A stretch of DNA of 64,000 bases from Bog-159 sp050008575 (GTDB taxonomy: Bacteria; Acidobacteriota; Terriglobia; Bryobacterales; Bryobacteraceae). The position numbers and the translations under genes were made by a program. A model generated the notes under the pieces. It was given only the letters and a program-made list of their open reading frames with translations, was not told the origin of the DNA and did not search any database. The stretch is from NCBI GenBank assembly GCA_050008575.1, contig JBEKMJ010000033.1, forward strand, positions 1 through 64,000, read 5' to 3'. Every line of letters begins with the position of its first letter. The first letter of the stretch is position 1. Shown here piece after piece: positions 45,363 through 53,667 of the stretch.

Positions 45363-46691
45363 TCATCCACGATGTTGTTCCCAGATCTCCACCGCTACCG
45401 GACCTTCCTTCGTTACCGGATCTTCGGTCCTACCGGCAGCCTCCATTTTTGCCGCGATCCAGGCCTCCAGTTCTTTCTCCATTTCGGCCGCCAATTGGGG
45501 CTGCTCCGCCGCAATATTATGGTCCTCACCTGGATCCGCCTGTAAATCGAACAACTCGCGATCCGGATTCCCAAGCAGGTCCGGCACTCGCGCCAGGACG
45601 AATTTATAGCGGCTGTTGCGCAGATAATATTTCGATTGCCAGGTGGATTCCAGGCCAACGACACTATCGTAGCCGGAAGGTTCTTCGCGTCCGACCAGTT
45701 GCGGCAGAAAACTCTTGCCGTCCAGATCTTCGGGCAGTTCGCTGCCAGCCGCTTCCAGCAGAGTGGGCGCGATATCCGACAGTTGCCGGAAGGGCGCGAA
45801 GCGCGTGCCCGGCTTCAAATTACCGGCCGGCCAGCGAATGATCGTGGGCACCCGCACGACGCAATCGTGCAGCCCATAGTGGTCGTAGCAGATGCGGTGA
45901 TCGGTCATGCTTTCGCCGTGATCCGCCAGAAAAACCACCATCGTGTTTTCGGTCAGGCCCAGCTTATCCAGCGCGTCGCTCAACGCCGCGATGCCCTCGT
46001 CCAGGTAACGGATTTCACGATCGTAGAGCGCGGTGACGTAGTTGGGATCGGTGATCAGCCCGTTCGGCGTGCGCAGCCAGGTATCCCGCGCCATGGCGCC
46101 CACCGGATGGTCCCACCACTCATCCAGCTCGTGGTTGTCCGGATCGGTGGGATTGCCGCCCTTGTAGAACTGGCCGCGAAAACGGTCCGGCGGAGTGTAG
46201 GGATAATGCACGTCCCAGTAGTGGATGAACATGAAAAACGGCCCTTTGGGAACCGTCTTCATCCAGTGTATGGCCCGGTCGTTCAGTTCTTCCTGGGTCA
46301 CCGAAGCGTAAAAAAGATGGTGCAGGCTGGGGTCGATGATATACTCCCACCCGCGCCCAAACCAGATACGCTCCCGGAAAAGCGTGTCCACGGCGCAGGT
46401 GGTGTAACCATTTTCCAACAGGATCTCCGAAAGGAACGGCGTCCCCCGGCCCAGTTTGGCCTTGCCGCCATGCGCCACCACGCCATGCGTCACCGGATGC
46501 TGCCCGGTGAAGATGGTGGTATGCGACGGCTGCGTCGGAATGCCGGGGGCGAACATACTTTCGAAGAGCGCTCCCTGGCAGGCGAAGGCGTCGATGTTTG
46601 GACTGGTGGGGAGCGAATAGCCATAGCACCCCAGATGGTTGGCGCGCAGGGAATCCGCGCTGATTAAAATAATGTTCGGTTTTGCCTGCAT
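45363..46691 (-). CDS. Sulfatase-like hydrolase (alkaline-phosphatase superfamily) with atypical active site
   Basis: A 442-residue cytosolic-looking enzyme (no signal peptide). Metal-site pieces are present: NIILISADSLRANHLGCYGY and VVFLADHGESMTDH. The segment that holds the formylglycine motif C/S-x-P-x-R in true sulfatases reads T-Q-P-S-H here (IPTQPSHTTIFTGQHPVTHG), so the nucleophile position is Thr and Arg is His. That makes a formylglycine sulfatase unlikely and points to a phosphodiesterase/phosphotransferase-like member. C-terminal parts (ELFDLQADPGEDHN) are standard for the family. It follows a small gene by 41 bp, and its stop lies next to the SnoaL-like gene. Confidence 0.85.
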   Translation of the reverse strand: MQAKPNIILISADSLRANHLGCYGYSLPTSPNIDAFACQGALFESMFAPGIPTQPSHTTIFTGQHPVTHGVVAHGGKAKLGRGTPFLSEILLENGYTTCAVDTLFRERIWFGRGWEYIIDPSLHHLFYASVTQEELNDRAIHWMKTVPKGPFFMFIHYWDVHYPYTPPDRFRGQFYKGGNPTDPDNHELDEWWDHPVGAMARDTWLRTPNGLITDPNYVTALYDREIRYLDEGIAALSDALDKLGLTENTMVVFLADHGESMTDHRICYDHYGLHDCVVRVPTIIRWPAGNLKPGTRFAPFRQLSDIAPTLLEAAGSELPEDLDGKSFLPQLVGREEPSGYDSVVGLESTWQSKYYLRNSRYKFVLARVPDLLGNPDRELFDLQADPGEDHNIAAEQPQLAAEMEKELEAWIAAKMEAAGRTEDPVTKEGPVAVEIWEQHRG

Positions 46692-46732
46692 GGATCTAAA
46701 CGGTCGCCGGACCCTGAAGGGCCCCGGCGTAC

Positions 46733-46909
46733 TTACTCGATATAGCCCAATTCGCGCAGCCGCTCCACAACCAGGGCTTCGTCTTCCGGCCGGATCACCT
46801 GCTCGGGTTCATCCGCACCTGTTGGGGTGCCCCCTGGGCCGTCCGGTTTGGCCGGCGGTTCGGGGACAGCGGCATCCGCCAAGGCGTGTTTCTGGGGTTC
46901 TTGCTCCAT
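46733..46909 (-). CDS. Small 58-residue acidic protein upstream of the sulfatase-like gene
   Basis: An ORF of 59 codons starting at ATG 46909 and ending with TAA at 46733. The first two thirds are Pro/Glu/Ala-rich and likely disordered; the end reads EALVVERLRELGYIE. The R-L-x-x-L-G-Y-(I/L) ending is one I associate with the C-termini of many sulfatase-like hydrolases, so this could be a detached tail or a partner peptide of the neighbouring enzyme. Spacing and strand fit one transcript. Codon use matches the neighbours. No family was recognised; that it is a real gene is an inference from its context and sensible composition. Confidence 0.6.
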   Translation of the reverse strand: MEQEPQKHALADAAVPEPPAKPDGPGGTPTGADEPEQVIRPEDEALVVERLRELGYIE

Positions 46910-47206
46910 ATTACTATAGACCGATCTTGTTACGATAGCACGGCTTGGGAGGGAAAGGCGAGCGTCGCGAGCCGGTGCTCGCGGGTGGTTAGTACTGGAT
47001 CCGGCGAGCGGGGCTTCCGCGCTTGGGCCGATGTTCCGTGCCGACCAAAGCCAATGTCGCGTAAGTGACGTGTTGTCAGTGGCATGGGACGGATTTTAAC
47101 CGGTGTCTGCAAGCAAGGTTTGCCCGGAACTCTATTGGGCCGTTTTCTCCGGAAACTGCGGATGCGGCTCGGGAGCGCCCGTCGAACTCAACTTTGCCGG
47201 CCTCAT
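46910..47206. other. Gene-free spacer
   Basis: About 300 bp with no convincing coding frame, repeat or RNA. It probably contains the promoter of the minus-strand small gene and sulfatase-like gene; no clear -35/-10 pair could be assigned. Confidence 0.4.
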
Positions 47207-47355
47207 ATCGCTCTCCGCATTCTGAAGCAGTTGTATCCCGAGCACGCGGATGGGGAGCTCGCTGGTAGTGGTCGAGATGGCCGCGCGCGAGTTGCGGACG
47301 GGCAACTGCGATCTGGCCCGGGCTGGCAGCGTAAACAGCAAGACTTCGCTGATCC
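47207..47355 (+). pseudogene. Fragment of a second ketosynthase gene with internal deletion
   Basis: Two pieces of a ketosynthase are joined out of frame. The first reads LRILKQLYPEHADGEL, matching ILRILRQLHPEHTDAEL in the intact synthase at 48505. About 148 nt are missing, and the second piece reads SSLVVVEMAARELRTGNCDLARAGSVNSKTS, matching the block just after that synthase's active-site cysteine. Over the second piece I count about nine differences in 93 bases, so it derives from a close paralogue or an old partial duplication. The junction at about 47247-47256 lies in a short shared GAG/AGCTCGCT stretch. The fragment is followed at once by another gene remnant. Confidence 0.75.
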
Positions 47356-47868
47356 AGGCTACCAACCAATGGGGACTTCTACGGGACAACAGCGGGTGGG
47401 GGAGCCAGCGTCTACGGTGGGACGGTCTTCAAGATCACACCGAGCGGCACCGTGACGACGCTATACCGCTTCTGCCCTCAAAGCGAGTATCCGGATTGCG
47501 CGGACGGCGGCGGCCCCACGGGCCTGGTCCAGGGCACCGACGGCAGCTTCTACGGGACAACTAATTCTGGCGGGATGCAGTGTGACGGACTCGTTACCTG
47601 TGGCACGGTCTTCAGCCTGTCTGCGGGTCTGGGATCGTTTGTGGAAACGCAGCCCACCTCCGGACAGACTGGAGTGGCCGTCAAGATTCTGGGGACCAAT
47701 CTGACTGGCGCGACCAGCGTCACCCTCAACGGCACAAGGGCCGCGTTCACCGTCGTGTCGCCTTCGCTTATCACCACCACCGTTCCAACCGGCGCGACCA
47801 CCGGCACGGTCCAAGTGGTCACACCCGACGGCACGCTTTCGAGCAATGTGCCCTTCCGGGTGGCGTAA
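47353..47868 (+). pseudogene. 5'-truncated GloVer-repeat / IPT-domain protein
   Basis: An open frame with no proper start: a stop codon at 47350-47352 lies just upstream, and the first coding-looking residues are NGDFYGTTAGGGASVYGGTVFKITPSG. These are GloVer-type repeats (TGLVQGTDGSFYGTT follows), which in intact proteins occur many times after a signal peptide. The C-terminal ~85 residues are an IPT/TIG Ig-like domain (FVETQPTSGQTGVAVKILGTNL ... GTVQVVTPDGTLSSNVPFRVA) that closes the protein normally. Only the last repeats plus the terminal domain survive. A GTG at 47452 could in theory start a shorter protein, but it would lack a signal peptide. Confidence 0.75.
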
Positions 47869-47980
47869 GAAAGCCGCGTTTCTCGCCCCGGCCCATTCCG
47901 CCCGCCGCGCGTCTCGGCTTGCCTGAACCGTACCTGAACCGCGCTTGACACGCGCAAACTTCACCCGTACCCTAAAAGCA

Positions 47981-48190
47981 ATGGAAGTCCTTTTGCCCGA
48001 AAATCAGGAAGCCCAACTGAACGAACTCGCCCTCAGAACCGGGCGTGGAACGGATGACTTGATCCAGGAAGCCGTAGCGGGCATGCTTGCCCATGACGCT
48101 TGGTTCAAGGAGCAGGTACAGATCGGGATCGACCAGATTGCGCGCGGCGAATTCATCGAAGAGGACGCAATGGACGCCCGCCGCCGCTGA
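47981..48190 (+). CDS. Short antitoxin-like protein (ParD/RHH-type)
   Basis: A 69-residue protein starting at ATG 47981: MEVLLPENQEAQLNELALRTGRGTDDLIQEAV is a ribbon-helix-helix-like N-terminus, and the C-terminal half (HDAWFKEQVQIGIDQIARGEFIEEDAM) has the toxin-neutralising helix seen in ParD-like antitoxins. An in-frame upstream start at 47945 adds residues with no family support. The toxin expected next is present only as a damaged copy, so this antitoxin appears to be an orphan. Confidence 0.75.
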   Translation: MEVLLPENQEAQLNELALRTGRGTDDLIQEAVAGMLAHDAWFKEQVQIGIDQIARGEFIEEDAMDARRR

Positions 48191-48202
48191 CGACCAGGAG
48201 GG

Positions 48203-48425
48203 ATTCTTAACTACCTCCGTGAGCATCGCCCCTCCCTGGCTCAGGCTACGGTCCGGAAACTCTACGACGCGGCGCGTTCGCTGAAACGTTTCCCCAACCG
48301 CGGACGTATTGGGCGCAAAGAAGGCACACGGGAGCTGACCGCTGCGGCCATGCCGTATATACGGCGTCGAACCGGAGATCGTGCATATTTTCAGGATCTT
48401 TCACGCCTCCATGGAGAGGCGGTAG
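48203..48425 (+). pseudogene. RelE/ParE-type toxin remnant
   Basis: Directly after the antitoxin, one frame reads ILNYLREHRPSLAQATVRKLYDAARSLKRFP, then GRIGRKEGTRELTAAAMPYI, the middle of a ParE toxin. The frame then shifts, and the family ending continues as GVEPEIVHIFRIFHASMERR with a stop at 48423-48425. The N-terminal strand and start codon are missing, and a few codons are lost at the shift near 48359. It is not expected to be functional. Confidence 0.7.
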
Positions 48426-48504
48426 TAACTGCTTCACGCCGGCCCTCCGCAATTTGCACCCGCCGTACCACATCGGGGACAATTAGAGGATTGTACCGGG
48501 TGAA

Positions 48505-51500
48505 ATGAATAACAACGGATCCAACGACATCGCCATAATCGGCATGGCTTGCGTGCTGCCAGGCGCGCCGGACGTCAGGCGCTACTGGGAGAACATCCTG
48601 CACAAGGTGAATGCCATTTCCGACGCTCCGCCGGAGTGGGAAGCCGAGCTGTTTTACGAGCAGGATACCAAGGCCGATGATCGCACCTACTGCAAGCGCG
48701 GCGGCTTCCTGGGAAAGCTGGCGCAATTCGATCCCTTCAGCTTCGGCATCATGCCCAATGCCGTGGACGGCGGCGAGCCGGACCATTACATGGCCCTGCA
48801 GGCGTCGCAAGACGCCCTCAACGATTGCGGTCCCCTCGACCTGGAGGCGGTCAAGCAGCGCACCGCCGTGATCATCGGCCGCGGAACGTATGTCAATAGG
48901 GGTAATGCGGCCGCCCTGCAGCAGGGCGTGATGGTCGAAAGCATCCTGCGCATCCTGAGGCAGTTGCATCCTGAGCATACCGATGCGGAGTTGGCTGAAA
49001 TCAAGAAGCGCATCAAGTCCACGCTGCCGCCCTTCAATGCGGACACTTCGTCGGGCCTGGTGCCCAACATCATCACGGGCCGCATCGCCAACCGCCTGGA
49101 CCTGATGGGGCCGAATTACCTGATCGACGCCGCATGCGCCAGCTCGCTGGTAGCCGTGGAGATGGCCGCGCGCGAGCTCCGGACGGGCAACTGCGATCTG
49201 GCCCTGGCCGGCGGCGTAAACAGCAACACTTCGCCGGTCCTGATGATGATCTTCTCGCAGCTTGGCGCGCTGTCCCACCGCGGCCAGTTGAGCTCGTTCG
49301 ATAAGGATGCCGACGGCACGCTTCTAGGCGAAGGCGTGGGCATGGTAGTGTTGAAACGCCTGGCGGAGGCGGAGCGCGATGGTAACCATATTTATGCAGT
49401 CCTGAAGAATACCGGCATCGCCAGCGACGGCCGGGCCACGCACGTGCTGGCGCCGCGCCTGGAAGGGGAGGAATTGGCGCTACGACGGGCTTACGAGCCG
49501 GTGGAGATCGATCCCCTCACGGTCGGCCTGCTGGAGGCGCACGGTACCGGCACCCCGGTCGGCGACGTAGTGGAAGTGGAAGCGCTGCGGAGCGTGTTTC
49601 CGCCGCGCCAGACCGAGTCGCCGCGTTGCGCGCTGGGATCGGTGAAATCCATGATCAGCCATACCGTGCCGGCCGCCGGCGTGGCTGGGTTGATCAAGGC
49701 GGCGCTGGCCCTGCATCATAAAGTGCTGCCGCCGACGTTGTGCGAGAATCCCAATCCCAAGCTCCAGCTTGAGAAGACCAATTTCTACATCAACACGGAA
49801 ACGCGGCCCTGGATTCACGGATCGTCGAAAACGCCGCGGCGGGCTGGGGTGAACGCTTTCGGCTTCGGCGGTATCAATGCACACGCCATCCTGGAGGAAT
49901 ATACGGGGCCAAATCAGGCGCCCTGGATGCAGCGCGATTGGGACAGTGAATTGTTCGTATTCTCTGGGGACAGCCGCGCGGCGGTGGCGGAAGATGCGCA
50001 GCAGGCGCTGCAACTTCTGCGCGCAGGCGGCGATGCGCTTTCTTTGAAAAACTTGGCCTGGACGCTCAATTGCAACCGGCCTTTGGGTCCGGTACGCATG
50101 TCCGTGGTGGGCCTGTCGCACACGGACTTGATCGCCAAGTTGGAGCGCGCCATCAAACGCCTCGGCGACGAAAAGACGCGCAATATCAAGGAAATAGAAG
50201 GCATCTACCACTTCAAAGAACCCCTGGGGCTGAATGGCAAGCTGGCTTTCCTGTTCCCGGGCGAAGGGTCCCAGTACCGCAACATGCTCGGGGACTTGTG
50301 CATCCACTTCCCCGAAGTGCGGCAAGTGTTCGACCTGATGGACCGCGCTTACGAGAATCATCCGCGCGATTATCTGCCGAGCGATGTGATCTTTCCGCCA
50401 CCGCTGGGTTCACCCAGCCAGGAGCGTTTATACAACATGGACTCCGGCGCGGAGACGGTTTTTTGCGCCAACCAGGCGCTCTACGCGCTGATCGAGAAGC
50501 TGGGCATACGCCCCGATGCCATGGTCGGACACTCGACCGGCGAGCATTCCGCGTTGCTGGCCTCACGTGTGGTGGAGGTGGCCGACGATGAAGAATTGAT
50601 CCGGCACATTCTGGGTGTTTACGAAGTCTTCGACAAGCTGAATTCCACCAGCGATATTCCAGAAGCGGTGCTGTTGGCCGTGGCCGGCGCCGACCATGCC
50701 TTCCTGGAACAGCAGGTGGCCGCCAGCGACGGCGAATTGTATATCGCACTCGACAACTGCGTTCATCAGGTGGTGTTGTGCGGCCACGAGTCCGTGATCG
50801 ACCGGCTGGTGACCATGCTGACGCCTAAGGGCGCGATTTGCCAAAAGCTGCCGTTTGCGCGCGCCTATCACACGCCCTGGTTCGAAGTGTTCAGCAAACC
50901 CCTGAAGCAGCACTTCGACCGATTGCGGATCGGCAACGCACAGACGGCGCTTTATTCGTGCGTGACGGCCGGCCCGTATCCGCACGACCCCGAGGAGATC
51001 CGCGCGCTGGCGGCGGTGCAATGGTCGAGCACGGTGCGGTTTCGCGAAACGATCGAAGGCATGCATCGGGATGGCGTGCGGCTTTTCCTGGAGATTGGTC
51101 CGCGCAGCAACCTGACCGGCTTCACCGACGATGTGCTGCGCTCTAAGCCCCACGCGGCGATTCCATCGAATGTACAACATCGTTCGGGGATTGTGCAGCT
51201 TCACCACATGCTGGGACAATTGGTGGCGCACGGCCTGAATCCCAAGCTGGAGTACCTTTACGCGCGGCGCGCGCCGCGGCCGGTTAGCGAGAAAATTAAG
51301 CCACGGCGGTCACTGGCGCTAGGCACGGGCTTGCAGCCGGCGCGGCTGCCGGCGGGGTTCAAGCTGGCTAAACCACCAGCCACTAGCCAACCGCCACCAG
51401 TCACGGCTGCAGCCGCTCTAGCTCCCACCGACCCGCGCACGGCGTTGATGCAAGAGCATCTCAGCATGATGGAGCAGCTCGTGCAGACGCAGCAGGAAGT

Positions 51501-52935
51501 GATGGCGGCATATCTGGTGGGGCGGGCGTCCACGCCTGCGGCGGGTCTCCAGACCCGCTCCCCCTTCTTTCACGATGTCGTCGAAAACGTGCCGGGCGTG
51601 CGCGCCGTAGCGTTGCATCGCTTCTCGGCGGAACGCGAAATCATCTTCCATGACCATGCTTTGGGACGCAATGTGTCCAGCGAAGATCCGTCGTTGCTCG
51701 GTCTGACTTTGGTGCCGTTGACCGTGACGATGGAGATGCTGGCGGAAGGCGGCGCACTGCTGGAGCCAAACAAAGTCCTGGCGGGGATGCGCGACATCCG
51801 CGCCTCGCGCTGGATCACCCTGGAGAAGCCGGATTACACCATCGAAGCCACCGCCAAGCAAACCGGGCCCGGCAAGGTGCACGTCGCGCTGCGGGAGGCC
51901 GGCGCAGCCGGCACGCTGCGTCCGATTCTGGCGGAGGCCGTGGCGGTCTTTGCGGCGAGCTATCCCGATTCCGGTCCGCCGCGCGCCTTCGCGCTCGAAA
52001 ACGAAAAGCGGTCGGCGTGGATTCCCGAGCAACTCTATCGCACGGGAATGTTTCACGGCTCCCTGATGCAAGGCGCCAAGAGCGTGGAGCGCGCCGGACG
52101 CAACGGTACGAGCGCCACGCTGGAAGCCCTGCCGCACAGCCAACTTTTCACCGATAATCCGCGGCCCGCCTTTTTGTTCGATCCCGTGCTGCTGGACGCG
52201 GCCGGACAAGTGGTCGCTTACTGGTTCTGGGAAGCCATTGAGAAAGGCACGGACCTATTCCCGTACCGCGTGGGAGCGTTCCATTGTTATGCGTCGGCTC
52301 CACCCACGGGCACGCTGCTGGAATGCCGTGTGGTGCGGCGATTCGAGAGCGACGCGGTGATTCATTCCGACATCGAAGTTCTCGACCGCGCGGGCAAGGT
52401 TTACTACCGGCTCGACAACTGGGAGACACGCCGCTTCCCGCAACCGCCGCGATTTTTGCGGCTGCGGATCGATCCGCGCGGAACGTATATTTCGACGCCA
52501 TGGAAAGAGCCTGTGACGGGAAGACGTGGTGTGGCGGGCTGCCGCGTAGAAGGGTTGCCGCAAGCGTTTCTGGAATCTTCGCACAGTGTTTGGCTGAAGA
52601 CGTTAGCGTACCTGGTACTGAACCGCCGCGAGCGCGAAGTTTGGGACGGCATGCAAGCGACGGCGAAAGAACGCTATGACTGGCTGCTGGGACGTTGCGC
52701 GGCCAAGGACGCGGTACGCATGTTGATCCAGGAGCGCTTTGGCGAGCAGTTATGCGCGGCGGATGTGGAGATAGTGGGTGGCGCCTCCGTTCGGCTGGGT
52801 GTGGAGGGCGCCTGGAAGCAGCGTTTGGGGGTGAATCCGGCGGTAGCGATTGCGAATTCCGGCGTAGCGGGCGCGGTGGCGGCGCTGGAAGCGGCGGATC
52901 TGGCGGGGATCGATCTGGCCGCGCGCGCAGCTTGA
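48505..52935 (+). CDS. Iterative PKS/PUFA-synthase-type protein: KS-AT-DH with degenerate PPTase-like C-terminus
   Basis: A 1476-residue multidomain enzyme. KS (residues ~7-470): Cys211 in DAACASSLVAVEMA, His346 in EAHGTGTPVGD and His386 in GSVKSMISHT give a full condensing triad. AT (~580-900): LFPGEGSQYRNML and Ser677 in VGHSTGEHSALL. Dehydratase, double hotdog (~1030-1340): His1051 in FHDHALGRN, then VPLTVTMEMLAEGGALL and the partner acid in FDPVLLDAAGQVVAYWFW. The C-terminus (~1365-1476) resembles an AcpS-type phosphopantetheinyl transferase: NRREREVWDGM, LLGRCAAKDAVRML, then AIANSGVAGAVAA and AGIDL, where stop comes at once. The usual S-H is A-N-S and the residues after G-I-D are missing, so this domain is probably inactive. 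No ACP is present; it likely works with the opposing synthase at 54-61 kb on a long-chain lipid. Confidence 0.9.
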   Translation: MNNNGSNDIAIIGMACVLPGAPDVRRYWENILHKVNAISDAPPEWEAELFYEQDTKADDRTYCKRGGFLGKLAQFDPFSFGIMPNAVDGGEPDHYMALQASQDALNDCGPLDLEAVKQRTAVIIGRGTYVNRGNAAALQQGVMVESILRILRQLHPEHTDAELAEIKKRIKSTLPPFNADTSSGLVPNIITGRIANRLDLMGPNYLIDAACASSLVAVEMAARELRTGNCDLALAGGVNSNTSPVLMMIFSQLGALSHRGQLSSFDKDADGTLLGEGVGMVVLKRLAEAERDGNHIYAVLKNTGIASDGRATHVLAPRLEGEELALRRAYEPVEIDPLTVGLLEAHGTGTPVGDVVEVEALRSVFPPRQTESPRCALGSVKSMISHTVPAAGVAGLIKAALALHHKVLPPTLCENPNPKLQLEKTNFYINTETRPWIHGSSKTPRRAGVNAFGFGGINAHAILEEYTGPNQAPWMQRDWDSELFVFSGDSRAAVAEDAQQALQLLRAGGDALSLKNLAWTLNCNRPLGPVRMSVVGLSHTDLIAKLERAIKRLGDEKTRNIKEIEGIYHFKEPLGLNGKLAFLFPGEGSQYRNMLGDLCIHFPEVRQVFDLMDRAYENHPRDYLPSDVIFPPPLGSPSQERLYNMDSGAETVFCANQALYALIEKLGIRPDAMVGHSTGEHSALLASRVVEVADDEELIRHILGVYEVFDKLNSTSDIPEAVLLAVAGADHAFLEQQVAASDGELYIALDNCVHQVVLCGHESVIDRLVTMLTPKGAICQKLPFARAYHTPWFEVFSKPLKQHFDRLRIGNAQTALYSCVTAGPYPHDPEEIRALAAVQWSSTVRFRETIEGMHRDGVRLFLEIGPRSNLTGFTDDVLRSKPHAAIPSNVQHRSGIVQLHHMLGQLVAHGLNPKLEYLYARRAPRPVSEKIKPRRSLALGTGLQPARLPAGFKLAKPPATSQPPPVTAAAALAPTDPRTALMQEHLSMMEQLVQTQQEVMAAYLVGRASTPAAGLQTRSPFFHDVVENVPGVRAVALHRFSAEREIIFHDHALGRNVSSEDPSLLGLTLVPLTVTMEMLAEGGALLEPNKVLAGMRDIRASRWITLEKPDYTIEATAKQTGPGKVHVALREAGAAGTLRPILAEAVAVFAASYPDSGPPRAFALENEKRSAWIPEQLYRTGMFHGSLMQGAKSVERAGRNGTSATLEALPHSQLFTDNPRPAFLFDPVLLDAAGQVVAYWFWEAIEKGTDLFPYRVGAFHCYASAPPTGTLLECRVVRRFESDAVIHSDIEVLDRAGKVYYRLDNWETRRFPQPPRFLRLRIDPRGTYISTPWKEPVTGRRGVAGCRVEGLPQAFLESSHSVWLKTLAYLVLNRREREVWDGMQATAKERYDWLLGRCAAKDAVRMLIQERFGEQLCAADVEIVGGASVRLGVEGAWKQRLGVNPAVAIANSGVAGAVAALEAADLAGIDLAARAA

Positions 52936-52967
52936 CTTATTTAAGTCGCCGCGCTAAATTCATAGTC

Positions 52968-53219
52968 GTGAAGCCGGAATCGGTCCGCACCAGTATCGAT
53001 CTGCCCCGCGATTTGCACCGCCGCTTACATGAAGTTGCGGCCCGGAAGGGATGCTCGGCGCGCCAGTTGATCCTCCGCGGCATCGAGCAAGCCATCGATG
53101 AAGCCACGCCAAGGCGTCCGCGGCGGCATCTCAAGCTCGATCCGCCCATCGTACCTTCCACGGGAAAACCAATCGATCTGACCAACGAGCAGATCTATGA
53201 TCTCATCGATTTTCCCTGA
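52968..53219 (+). CDS. Antitoxin of a VapBC-like pair (RHH)
   Basis: An 83-residue protein from GTG 52968. VRTSIDLPRDLHRRLHEVAARKGCSARQLILRGIEQAIDE is a clear ribbon-helix-helix (CopG-like) DNA-binding fold; the C-terminal tail (PIVPSTGKPIDLTNEQIYDLIDFP) is the toxin-binding part typical of VapB partners of this PIN group. It overlaps the toxin start by 23 bp, and the pair probably represses its own promoter in the 30-bp gap after the synthase gene. Confidence 0.85.
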   Translation: MKPESVRTSIDLPRDLHRRLHEVAARKGCSARQLILRGIEQAIDEATPRRPRRHLKLDPPIVPSTGKPIDLTNEQIYDLIDFP

Positions 53220-53625
53220 TGTAAACGTCTGGCTGGCTCTGCTGCACCCAGATCACGTTCATCGCGCTTCCGCCGAGAAATGGTGGGAATCGGATCTCAC
53301 CACTATAATCGGCTTTCTTCGGTTAACTCAGATTGGTGTCCTGCGCCTGCTCACTACAGCCGCCGTCATGAACGGCAAGCCGCTGCGCATGCCCGAAGCG
53401 TGGGTCGCGTATGACCGGCTGTATTCTGACGACCGCGTGGCCTTCGTCAATGAACCCCATGGCATCGAGGCGGCTTTCCGGAAATACGCGCGCAAGAATC
53501 ACGCTTCCCCCAAGCTGTGGGCGGACGCCTGGTTGCTGGCCTTTGCCGAGTGCGCCGATGGCGTGGTGGTTACGTTCGACAAGGCGCTGGCTGCGCGGGC
53601 CGGCCATACCATCTTGCTGAGCTGA
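53197..53625 (+). CDS. VapC-like PIN-domain ribonuclease toxin
   Basis: A 142-residue PIN-domain protein expected to cleave RNA with Mg2+. The first acidic residue is Asp8 in IFPDVNVWLALLHPDHVHR, and the C-terminal acidic pair is in KLWADAWLLAFAECADGVVVTFDKAL. Length and motif spacing match VapC of the HTH/CopG-partner type. Its start lies inside the antitoxin gene, the usual arrangement for coupled production. Confidence 0.88.
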   Translation: MISSIFPDVNVWLALLHPDHVHRASAEKWWESDLTTIIGFLRLTQIGVLRLLTTAAVMNGKPLRMPEAWVAYDRLYSDDRVAFVNEPHGIEAAFRKYARKNHASPKLWADAWLLAFAECADGVVVTFDKALAARAGHTILLS

Positions 53626-53667
53626 ACGGCCCCTGCGATACGGATAGAGTCAGAAGAAGATAGAACC

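Noticed and set aside
47076..47369. Minus-strand open frame across the KS scar
   Set aside because: The plus-strand similarity to the intact KS explains the sequence; no independent gene features.
47461..47964. Minus-strand frame opposite the GloVer remnant
   Set aside because: Shadow of the IPT/GloVer coding sequence; no start signal or family motif.
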